The notes beneath the pieces are model-generated. The model ran no database searches. It was not told the DNA's origin and saw only the letters and a program-made list of their open reading frames with translations. From Ophiothrix spiculata (lineage: Eukaryota; Echinodermata; Ophiuroidea; Amphilepidida; Ophiotrichidae), in assembly GCA_000969725.1 (NCBI GenBank), contig JXSR01S017125.1: a stretch of 24,977 nucleotides of DNA; one strand, 5' to 3'. The stretch's first letter is position 1. Each line of letters opens with the position of its first letter. The translations under genes were made by a program, and so were the position numbers. This document shows, piece by piece, positions 1 to 10,700 of this stretch.

Positions 1-95
1 GTCCCAATCCACGTTCAACCAAAAATTGAATATTCAGGGCCACCAAGCTCAAACGGCCCTTTTCAGGGCACCCAAACACAAAAGAGAAAAGATAA
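1..95 (+). promoter_or_regulatory. Histone mRNA 3' end: stem-loop and downstream element
   Basis: GGCCCTTTTCAGGGCA at 53-68, preceded by CAAAC and followed by CCCA, matches the replication-dependent histone stem-loop (canonical GGCYCTTTTCAGRGCC, ACCCA). About 10 bases later comes a purine-rich CAAAAGAGAAAAGA, as expected for the U7-pairing histone downstream element. The outermost stem pair is G/A rather than G/C. A half copy, TTCAGGGCCACCA, lies at about 34-46. The coding region would lie left of base 1; none can be recognised in the first 50 bases. Confidence 0.72.
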
Positions 96-985
96 TTTCA
101 TGATTATTGTGTCCTCCATTAATAAAACATATACACGACATTTGGACAGAACTGTTCTTATGCCTTCCAATTCAAATAAGTGTATCTCTACGACGCCTCT
201 ATCAATTTTCCCCATTCTTTCACCATTTTAAAGGTAAATCTACGATCTATTTAGATTTATACATTTCAAGTTCTTGATATCTCTTGTTCTTGAATAATGG
301 CTTTCATTTATCTATTGCAGTTTTTTTGACTCACTCGGTATACCTGCCTGTGTATGGGCGTTGTGAGCCATGGAGCTCAAATTGCGGGTATACGGGTACG
401 CACGGTTCCCGCTAAAATCAAATCTGGGCGTCATGATTCGGATGCGTATAGAGACAAACAGGGCAAATAATACTTTGCACGAACGATACACAAACCTGCA
501 CACGATGCATGCGTGCATGTTTTCATATTGCACATTTTGACAAAATGATACGCATCATTGGCAAAAATCTGAACACCCCCAATTAGATCCCTATCATAGC
601 TCCAAATCTATGTCATCGCCATATTTGCTAGACATGTATCTTTTTCAATCCTATTATGTCCATGTTTGATGTAAAATTGTGACCTGTTCTCGCAATATAC
701 AGACAAAGCCAGGAACATTCAATTTTTACAATTTGTTAATTTTGATAACTGTTTTCCATTCATGGTGATATGTCAAAAATTTATCTATCAGATTTAGATG
801 CAGGGGAAAATTGTAAGGGACTGGTGACTACTTGCACATACAGAGCTGGGAGTGCACCGTGAATAATGAACCCAGGCATATGGCATAAGGTGAGCGAAGC
901 ATCACTGTATCAATCTGTTTCTGTGTTGGTCAATGGAGGATTACGATATAACAAGAAAACAGTTTTTGAAATACTACTATATACT
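96..985. other. Intergenic spacer between histone end and kinase 3' end
   Basis: AT-rich sequence lying between two convergent genes. No credible coding segment, RNA gene or inverted-repeat element was recognised; short open frames here show no family features. Confidence 0.5.
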
Positions 986-1475
986 ACTACTATACTAAAT
1001 GGCTTTTATAGAGCGCTATTACAAATAAGAACATAGCGCTGTACATAAAGAGCAATAAAACAAAAACTGAGCAAAAAAGCAAAAAGCAAAACAAATTACT
1101 TAGAATACAAAATAAGTCTTAAGACTACGTTTAAATGAAGCAATGTTGTGAGATTGCCTCATTTTAAGAGGCAAAGATTTCCAAATGGGAGGAGCTGCAT
1201 TACTAAATGCAGTATCACCGGCTAGAATTCGAGATCTATTTACAGTGAGTCTTGGCAAGTCAGAAGACGAGCGGAGATTACAGCCTTTAGGAGGAATATA
1301 AATATTGAGAAGTTCAGCTAAATACATTGGTGCTTGGTTGTTAAGACACTTGTAAACGAGCAGCAGGATTTTGAAAGTTATTCTTTCTTTAACCGGGAGC
1401 CAATGGAGCTCAGCTAACAGAGGCGAAGTATGATCACGTCTTCCGGCACGGAAAATCAGCCGGACCTGCTGTGAC
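985..1475 (-). mobile_element. 5'-truncated non-LTR retrotransposon (LINE) tail
   Basis: In one frame from about 1473 to 1100 the minus strand encodes the C-terminal end of a LINE ORF2: RLIFRAGRRDH, then LHWLPVKERITFKILLLVYK, then PPIWKSLPLKMRQS and a final FKRSLKTYFVF stop. The following 3' UTR has a GCGCTATGTTCTTAT...AGCGCTCTATAAAA hairpin and ends in a TAG/TA-rich simple repeat near 985. It has the same orientation as the kinase gene and starts at its stop codon, so it probably forms part of that mRNA's 3' UTR. Confidence 0.82.
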
Positions 1476-1702
1476 TTAATTGATTATACTGTTAGCTCTT
1501 TTACTAAATATATTCGAAAAGTCTCTTACACATTCTTCGTCTGAATCCATCTCAAAATCATCAGGATATTCCGTCTCTTCCACGCCTTCTTGGCCTCGCG
1601 AGTCTCTGCTACTAGACCTCCCTACATTGGCTGCAGGGGAGAAGGAAGAGTTGTGAGTGTCGCTGTCATCGTCTGAAACCTCAGGGACATCCTCAGGGAT
1701 TT
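1476..1702 (-). CDS. Coding exon 13: acidic C-terminus with EYPDDF motif and stop
   Basis: Acceptor TTTTTATTTCAG. Begins [20 protein letters not shown], contains [15 protein letters not shown] and ends [10 protein letters not shown] followed by TAA. A sense-oriented LINE tail begins within a few bases of the stop, so the last residues may have been altered by the insertion. No AATAAA was seen on this strand between the stop and the left edge. Confidence 0.85.
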
Positions 1703-4700
1703 CTGAAATAAAAATAGTCCATCGTCTAAAACGGTCTATCTGTCAACCATTGCTACAAATCTGCGATAAGGATCTTTATTCGTAAGGGTCAAATCACAAA
1801 ATCATAAACACTGATTTATTATCATTATCTCATCTGTTGTAGCATGGGTCTTTACTTTTTTAGAAATTAACAAAAATGTTATCAGTTATTAGGTGGGTAA
1901 TTTCAAGTTTCTGTCTTCATTATAGACCAGTTCAGTAGTGGGCGACCTTTTCACTACCGCGGGCCAAAAAAGAGTTGTGATATTTTTCGCGGGCCGCACC
2001 AAAAGTAGTACTAGAAGAATTATATTCAAACTTGTGAATCACATATAACTTAAAAACTGCCGGTCAACGTTCGTTTCACTATGCTGCGTCTTCTGTATGG
2101 AACTCACTTCCAAACAGAATTTGCAGTATTCCAACACTGCCTGTTTTCAAACGCCATCTCAAAACCCACCTGTTCTGTCTGGCTTTCCCTGAATGTTAGT
2201 GTTGTGTTTTCGTTTTGTTTGGCGCTCTGAGTTCTTCGGAAGATTTTGCGCCTTAAAAGCACCCTTTATTATTATTATTATTATATAATTGTCAATGGAA
2301 ACTGTAAATATCGTACTTCCAATGACCCCTGTGCACATATTAAAAGATGTAGCAATCGATATCAACAAATTTTCAAAAATTGGTCTGAGAAATTTACACC
2401 AACAACCCAATTTTAAAGAATTTAACAGCTCAAAAGTTCTTGAAAAAACAAAGGAAATGGCCCATTTTTTCTTGCATTTTGTTACTCTGAATGCCTTTAT
2501 TTTTATCTGCAGGAGGCACACATCATTTTCTAAAGGTTTCACAAGGGTCGTATCAAATTAAAGTTTTCCCTATCTGGAGACTTCTGGTGCCAGTTAGAAA
2601 TTTGCAAAAAAATATTCAGGAAAACCTTACAAAGACCTGGAACATTTTTCTCTTTGTTCAGTATGGAATATTAATTTCCTTACTCATATCTGAATGTATT
2701 TATAAATGGGTCAAATAAGTAGGGAAATCTCTTGGTGTACTTTTGGTGTACTCACGACATCCGACGTAGCTCGCCGTTATAAAGCTTTGGCTAATTTAGG
2801 ATGGATTGTGTGTTCAGAAAAAAAACCACAATTAATGTTGTCTTTTAAACGATTTTGTTCTGGTATTTAATAAATACTAGATTTCATAGATAACAATTTA
2901 TTACACGGACAATGAAAATTATATTTGGAGTTACCAATTTCAAATTGTATACAGATATATTTTTCTCTGGGGGCTTGGCGGGCCGCACAAAAGAAGCCGT
3001 ATGTTGCCCACCACTGTTATAGACAGAAATAGGCTAATCTTCAAACTTGAATACACATAAACTCAACTCCTTTTTAGAGCAGTATGCTACACAAATTTTA
3101 TACTAACATGACACAAGCAACTTTTATAATTATAAATAAACAAATGCATGATCTTACTTGATGTAAAATTGTACAATGATAATGCTGAAGTTAAGAGTTT
3201 ACTGCGGCTACCAGGTCAACCCGAATGAGTTGGACTACAAGACTTAATTACAAGGTGCATTATTTTTTGTAAAATTTTAGAGTAAAGAGCAGTTATTTAT
3301 CTAATTGATATACAACGATGATTTTCCTGATTGTAGATTTGTGATGTAATTGTAAGAAACAAAATAACATGATAACAAATTACTTTTGTAATTTGTTTCT
3401 GTACAGAGTATAACCATCAACATTCTGAACTTGCTGCATGCATAAGTATGTCATGTGTACATGTTGATGCAATTATGTGATGCACTAGTGTTCAACTAGA
3501 TGAACGTGCAGAATTACTAAATGTGTAACTGACCAATTAAATTTGCTGTATTAATACATACTTGAGTATTAGAGGTCTCCGAAAGCTGAAACAAACATTT
3601 CCTGCTTGATGGTATTTATCAAATAATGTTTGCAAACTTATTCATCTAAACATGATTTTTGTCGTAAGGCCTCAGTAATCAAAATGGAACAATTGTACAG
3701 TTAATTATCACAGATGGAAAGATCTTAAAAGGTCCAGAAAGAAGGGTCTCAGGTTTCAAAGTGAACTCTTACCATCATCAGAACTCCACCGTAAGTTATT
3801 GGGTAAATCCCTCCCTATATTACTGCCCCTATCATCTAACTGCTTGGCTGTGTTATTAGAATAATTCTCTCACCAAAAGGCTTCAAAAAGAGTTCTTACC
3901 TTCATCAGAACTCCTTCGTGAGTTATTAGGTATGTCGTTCTCTATATCACTGCCGCTATCATCCAATTGCTTAAAATCAGCTCGTCTGGCTGTCTCAAGA
4001 TCCTCATCTTCACTGCTGGAGAAGTCATCAGAATATTCTCCAGAATCCTTGGGTTCTAGAATCCTGGTCACAGCTTCAGCAAAATAAAAAGAAGGTAGAT
4101 TTTTGGATACATTTTGAGGGATGCTCATTATTCCAGTTATACAGTCTGTAAAAGATTGCTAATTAATGAGAGAGGGCAACAAATGCTGGATAAATAATAC
4201 AAAATAGATGTCTTTCACATTGATTACAGGAAAATGTTTGGGATGTTTGACCAACTCGTAATGGCAATTACGTGAATTTGGAAACACCACCAAAATGGAT
4301 TCAAACAGGATTCTTGGAATGCGGAAATACTTGAATGCACGATAGTGGTAAATGCAATAGCTGACATTGCTATCAATTTGTATCATACATTACACATTTT
4401 CTAGCCATGGGTCACTGGCTCTTGAAGGTCAGTAAATGTGTATTGTCCGTTGCCCTTTGATCTGAAAGCTGCATACAATTATTTCACAAAGTGATCTTGA
4501 CAATTACCTGATGAACTAGCAGCATCCCCCTGTCCATTTCTGAGGGATTTATTCTTAGCATCCGTTGATACAGGACTTCTACTGTCACCACTATTCTTTA
4601 CTTGATTACTCCTTTCAGTACCAGCTGACAGTCTTTTCCTATATCAAGAAAAAATAAGACAAGATTGATATAAATTATACCCAATCCTTCAAATCTTCTT

Positions 4701-7700
4701 AACGAAACAGTACCTACTAAAGTTACTGCTTAAACCAGGCCTGTGAATGAGGCTTCCCCCCAAAAGCGGAAAAATCGGAGTTCTAAACTTACGGTCCGCA
4801 CGTCGGAGAACTCATCACGCTCATCATCATGATTGTCAATCGCAAATATCACATGAATCAAGTCCATTTCCATGTATTTATTATGTTATAACACCGTTAG
4901 GTTAGTCATGTTGCGATCTTTGAACTATTAACTATCTTGTACTTTTGTTGCACAGACATTCTTGCCAGAAATATTAATGTCACAATTCGAAAATAATAAT
5001 AATAATAATAACAAGCATTTCTATAGCGCTCTACAAAGAACACAGCGCTTACATGAAAAACAAAAACAAACCAATTAAACAGGGAAAAGATGTGTTTTAA
5101 GTGCACCTTTGAAAGCAGACAAAGACTCAGACTGCCTAAGACCTACCGGGAGCTCATTCCAAAGTTTGACAGCAGCAATCTGGAAGGATGAATCACCAGC
5201 GCGCTTTTTAGAGCGAGGCACATGCAGCCGAGTAGTATCAGAGGATGATCTGAGTCTTCGCCTACATTCAGAAGTATTAACGTCACTTTGAAGTGAAATA
5301 AGATCAGATAAATATGAAGGAGCACTGTTGTTGATACATTTGTACACAAGAATGATAAGTTTAAAAACAATTCTTTCCTTGATCGGAAGCCAGTGAAGCG
5401 AGGTCAGTAGGTCTGCCGAGCGCTCGTCCCTTCCACAAACAAAGATTAGCCGCGCAGCTTTATTTTGTAAACGCTGTAACCGCATGATATCCTTAGCGCA
5501 AGAATTGTATAAAAGTGAATTGGCATAATCAATGCGGGAAAGGACAAGCGCACGGACAGCACTATGACATGCATCTTTGGTGATAAATCGACGGATACGC
5601 CATAGATTCCTTATATGAAAGTTAACAGTTTTACAAACAGAGCCTATATGATTAGCCATACTCAGTGATAATCGAGTGTAACACCTAGATTTTTTACACT
5701 CAAAGATGGTTTGATAATTACATTACCAAGTTTCAGTTGAATATCACCCAATTTCTTGTAAGATCTTTTACTGATCATCACACAAAACTCTGTTTTATCC
5801 TGATTCATTTGGAGTTTGTTCTGAACCATCCATCCATTAATCTGAGATACACAGGCAGACAGATTAGAAAGCACACGCTCTTGCTCACCAGCTATATTAG
5901 GATTGAACTCAATGTACAACTGTACATCATCAGCGTAAGCGTGGAAATTGATGTTATGTTTCCTGATGATATCACCTATGGGGCTGGTATACATAATAAA
6001 ACCCTGAGGGCCAATAATGGATCCCTGCGGTAAAGAGTACTTAAGAGTGTGATCTATAGAAAATACCTGGTTGATGGCAACTTTAGTGGTACGGTTTTCT
6101 AAATATGTCTTGAACCACATATTGGCAGAACCATGAATAGCAAATCGTTTGCTAAGACGATCCAAAAAACACGCATGATCGACAGTGTCGAAGGCGGCCG
6201 ACATGTCAAGTAAGACCATGAGGACAGCTTTGTTAGTATCAATAGATTGGAGGATGTCTTAGTACAAAAACAGAATGAAAGTACAAAAACAGTTTCACAC
6301 ACTCACGCTAACGCATGAACGATATAAACACAGCGGATAGACAAAAATGGTGGTATTACCGATCCCCAAACAGAGCCCTGTACAGAAGCTACGAGGCATG
6401 AACTTCGCGAACGTACAATGAGAATACCAGGTCAAAGTTGGCGACACCAAATCATTTACCAGGCAGTTAAAACTGCCTAAATAGCGGAAAAATAGGGGGA
6501 AAGCAGCATGAAGAAAATACGGGGAAAAGCGGAAAGCGATCATACGAAAAAAAAAAGCGGAAATTAAAATCGGCAGGAGATATAAAAATAGCGGATTTCC
6601 GCTAAAAAGCGGAGATTTCACAGGCCTGTTAAACATAAAAAACCCATTGTATATGTTGGCTATTTAAGGGGATGCAAGTCACTGAAATCAAAATTTCCTG
6701 AATATGTCTAAAAATTTCCTGGGAAAAAAAACTTTCCTTTTATATCAAGAAAAATTAAGACAAGATTGATCTAATACCCAATCCTTTATAAATCCTCATA
6801 ATGAAACAGTACCTAATAAAGTTACTGCTTAAGCATAAAAACCCATCGTATATGTTGGGTATTTAAGGGGATGCAAGTCACTGAAATCAAAATTTCCTGA
6901 AAATGTCTAAAAAATTCCTGGGAAAAAACACTTTTCTACTCTTTTATACAGGGCAAAATTTCCTGGAAACTTGACATTTTCAGTAGTAGTAAAATTTCCT
7001 GAAAACTTGAATCTCTCTATATACAGGGAATAAATTGCTGCCTTTTGACAGCAATTCCATGATGGTTTGCTAATGTTGCACATGGATTAGGACACTGGAG
7101 GTCCAAACTTGAAACCTGATGAAAACAGTTTTTCACCCCACTGTTTCTGAAGAGATAGTGTTATGGAGTAACAGCCATCAAGAATGGATTTCTTAAATCT
7201 GTTCCAACAAAGCTGTGAGAAAAACGACACAATTGTAGCTAATAGTTCTTCATTAATACGAGTTGAAAATCAAATTTAGTCAATCCACCAAGAATGTTAA
7301 AGGTGTGACTCATGCTATAACACTATTGTACTCTGTTCCACTCAAGCCTGTTATCGATACACTTTTTGAATGTCGCTATATCGGAAGCAAATTATGCACC
7401 ATATCAATACAGTATCTATATGCAGTGACAGGAATTCAAGATGTGTTGCCTATTGTTGTTTGATTTAATTCGTGAACGCGTGCCTGTACCAAATACACAG
7501 TGGTCTCTGACACGAGCGTACATTTTCAAGGTTGTTGTGTTCGCGTCTACGCACAAGACTTTGAGTACGCGTTCACTAATTAAATCCAGCAACAATAGCA
7601 TGTATTGTGACTCCAGGTAAATCCACTTATGTAGTCGAAATGAACACCCTTACTTCACCCTATCATCTGCACTTGTTCTTTCATCCTTCTTTATTTTGTC

Positions 7701-10700
7701 TACCTATACCTGTCTTGGCATCCCCGTTTATTATTTTGGGTTTCGAAGAAATAATAATCTTGTTTCGATGGCTGTATACACAATAATCAAAGCCTCTATT
7801 GTAATACATGTAGTTGATTACATTGTCATTGCTTAACATGCAAAAACACTGCAGACCGAAATGGTAAACACATCGTTCACACGTAGTACTGTAGAGGAGA
7901 CAAAACATTATTTTGACTATAGATGGCGCTGCTTTTTTTATTTTAAGTGGAAAATCTAAGCTTGTATTTCTTATCGTTTGTGTATCGATATTCTAATTAA
8001 GAGTAACGACATGTCATAAGTCTGTGAAAATCTTACGACTATCGATACTTTCAACAATCGATAACAGGCCAAGCTCCACTGGAAAATAGGAATCATAGGC
8101 CTCAGGTTAAAATCCACATTTCTCTTCACTTCTTGAGAAAGAACCATTAAGAAACGATAGGGAAAACAAAAATTAATTCGACATTGTAAAAAAAAATACA
8201 GGGCAGGTTGGGGTTGCATTTACAAACAATAGGGCCCTGCACTCTGGATTTTTGTTTATAATAAAAGTTAGGGTAGGCCTGGAGGGATGGAAAATAATAT
8301 GAAACCTTAATGTTAAATTCACCCATTGGATATGACCATAAACAAAAATACATAGTGGGGCTGCATTAACAAGTAATGGGCCCTGCAATACAAAGTTTTG
8401 TTTGTGCCGTCCAATAAATTTGTGTTGGCCTATAACTATATCTAGTGAAACAAATAACAAATTATTGTCTAGTTATCAAGGAAAAACATACCCAAATGTT
8501 CATTTACTGATATAGTATGTACTGGTTGGTGCACAAGAAAATCTTGTGTTATGATGTTGTATTTTGTCCATACCTTATTATTGGTGGGGAGCTCGTGTGA
8601 GTGCCAGTTTTTCGTAACTGTTGTATTTGTTGCTGTAATTCTTCTTTTTCTGTGATGAAGTTGTTTAGATGTTCTTGCACATACGGGAGACATAATACAG
8701 CATTGGCACTGAAAGAAACAAGCGAGTAGAACAATGGTAGATTGATAAATAGCATTACATCCAAAGGAGGTAGTGGTTTGGTTAAGCAAATGAAATATTG
8801 AGATAATTATTTATTATCTTTCAGCAGTGTATAGACCATTCCTGTATTTTGCTGCTGAGGTATATTGCAGAGATTGTGGGTTCGAGCCCCGGGCCGGGCG
8901 GTTTTCGTCTCCTTGTTTCCTTAAAGCCGTGGGTCCCCTGTACGAATAGACTCCTTCATGGGGTATGCATGTTATGCAAGTACTTGTATCATTGATTAAT
9001 TGATTGATTGATTGCACACATAACATAACATTATGTGATGTATCGTGACAATCGTATACTCATATAGCAAGTCAAAAGGGTCATTACTCATTGTGACAAT
9101 GCGTTGCTTTCTAAAAGCACACGTTGCTTATTCAACCAATAGACTATGAGATATTACATGTCTAAGCAACGTGTTGCTTTTCTGGTTAATGATACGACGT
9201 GTTAGTTTTCTACCAATCACAATTTTACCTCATTCAGATCGTGATGACCATGGAGTATTTCAAAGGATTTTGAAAGATTCTAACAGGCCTACAGGTCATG
9301 TTATGTGGATGGTTTCATCTCTCTATTATTTGTTATTCAAATTGTAAATAATCATTTTATTAATCTTAGCAAACTTTTCTAAAAATAAGAATCTTCTAAT
9401 AATGTTTGAGTATCAATTAACGTTCAGAAACCGAAAGACAATGACTGATATACCGCCAAAATATCGACCATATACCAACTTGCCTTTCACGACTATCAAG
9501 ATTAGTTTGTATTTACACTCTTCTTGCCATGATTCATCCTATGCTAATAGGCCAGTTGTATTGTAAAAGCTTGTAAAACATACTCATGATGTCCCATGGT
9601 GCCTGTGTGGTAAGTACATGGACTGCCCTTGACTTCCTGGTTAATTATATTGGCAGTATCTGGCATCGGGCATTTGTTAAGTGCGATTTCAGCAAGCAAG
9701 TGTTTGGAGCCTGCATTACGACCGAAAGCAACACATTGCTTTCTCCAAAGCAACGCCTTGTTTATTAAAAAACAATGAGTTGTTTTATAAAAAGCAACGC
9801 GTTGTTTTTAGAAGCAACAGGTTGATAAAACTTTATTCTTATTTGGTGAATAAGCAACGCGTTATTTTTATCAAGCAACGAGTTGATTTCAAAAGTAAAT
9901 TATGTGTTGTGGCAATACGTAATGACCCTTTTGGCTTCCATACACGCAGATACGTATGGACTCACGTCACAATGTATCACATGATAATATACTTGGCCTC
10001 ATGAGAACCAATATCTCTCAGCAGCAAAAATAAGCCAGTTAATTATAGGAATGGTCTATAACAATTCATATCAGCTGAACACTGTTCTTGAAGTGATTAG
10101 CCTTGGCTTTCAGCAAAATGGTATAAATAAACTGATCAAAAAGTATAAACCTAAATTATACAAAAACTTATTTGCAGCATATTTCCTTACTAAACTGCTT
10201 GACTTAAAATATTTGCAGCATATTTCCTTACTAAACTGCTTTGGCTGTTCTGCATACAGATGAATTGATTTATGCACATATTTGCAGTTTGCATGGATCT
10301 GCAATTTGCGGGGAGAGCCTCGATCTTGAGGTCAAATATGTGCAGTTTGGGCCATACACAGCTAGATAAAGCCTCAATTGCGCACAAATAAATTTCAATG
10401 CATTTCATGCGAGCAACATGGACAATAAAGCTGTAAATGCACTCTTCATATCAAAGGTCTTCCTGCAAATCATGACCCATAATAAGAGTCAATAGTCAGT
10501 GCGTGATTTGCTGATTACAATTGTTAACTGTCACGCTATAGACACACACTCAAGAGTGGAGTACACATAATGACAAAGCACAGTTTGAAATTAAAATAAA
10601 TAAATTGCAGGTGATTTATAGTGCACTACGCGGTCCCCCCTGACTTGTAATTTCACACGGCCTCAGCACACAGAGCAGTTCTAATTATTGGGTTAAATCA

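Larger units (their letters stand above)
4736..6628. mobile_element. DNA transposon with CAGGCCTGTGAA ends and 6-bp target duplication
   Basis: Starts CAGGCCTGTGAA at 4736 and ends with its reverse complement TTTCACAGGCCTG at 6628. TTAAAC flanks both sides (4730-4735, 6629-6634). Subterminal GCGGA motifs recur at both ends (for example near 4775, 6482, 6557 and 6594-6610), as in hAT-like elements. The duplicated intron segment at 6741-6950 retains the uninterrupted site (GCTTAAGCATAAAAA at about 6827-6841). A LINE is nested inside. No transposase was recognised, so it is non-autonomous; the superfamily is uncertain because the duplication is 6 rather than 8 bases. Confidence 0.78.
4640..6950. 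repeat. About 200-bp tandem duplication next to exon 10, split by a transposon
   Basis: Unit parts A and B: A is 4640-4730 with copy A' 6741-6830; B is 6629-6740 with copy B' 6829-6950. A/A' share TATATCAAGAAAAA, GACAAGATTGAT, ACAGTACCTA and AAGTTACTGCTTAA; B/B' share TATATGTTGG, AAGGGGATGCAAGTCACTGA and repeated TTTCCTGR motifs. The transposon at 4736-6628 sits at the A/B junction of the first copy only. A abuts the exon 10 acceptor. Confidence 0.85.
8830..10060. mobile_element. 1.2-kb foldback DNA transposon with palindrome array
   Basis: Both ends begin TATAGACCATTCCT (8830 on plus; 10060 reading minus), followed by matching GCTGCTGAG, ATGTGATRYATYGTGAC and CAAAAGGGTCATTAC blocks, giving terminal inverted repeats of over 150 bases. 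The interior (9100-9190, 9725-9890) carries many copies of AAGCAACGCGTTGCTT-like palindromes. The left arm is interrupted by a SINE fragment (about 8870-9013). No transposase was recognised. Confidence 0.78.

Noticed and set aside
2289..2561. 90-residue plus-strand open frame inside the hAT element
   Set aside because: No transposase or other family motif, no splice context; probably chance within AT-rich DNA.
5662..6219. A host reverse-transcriptase gene
   Set aside because: Truncated, frameshifted and ending in a LINE-type simple-repeat tail; a dead retrotransposon.
8469..8789. 106-residue minus-strand frame overlapping exon 9
   Set aside because: Wrong frame relative to exon 9, which continues the kinase with correct phase.
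9681..10004. Plus-strand open frame of 107 residues with LxKKQRVxF repeats
   Set aside because: Repetitive translation of the palindrome array in the foldback element.
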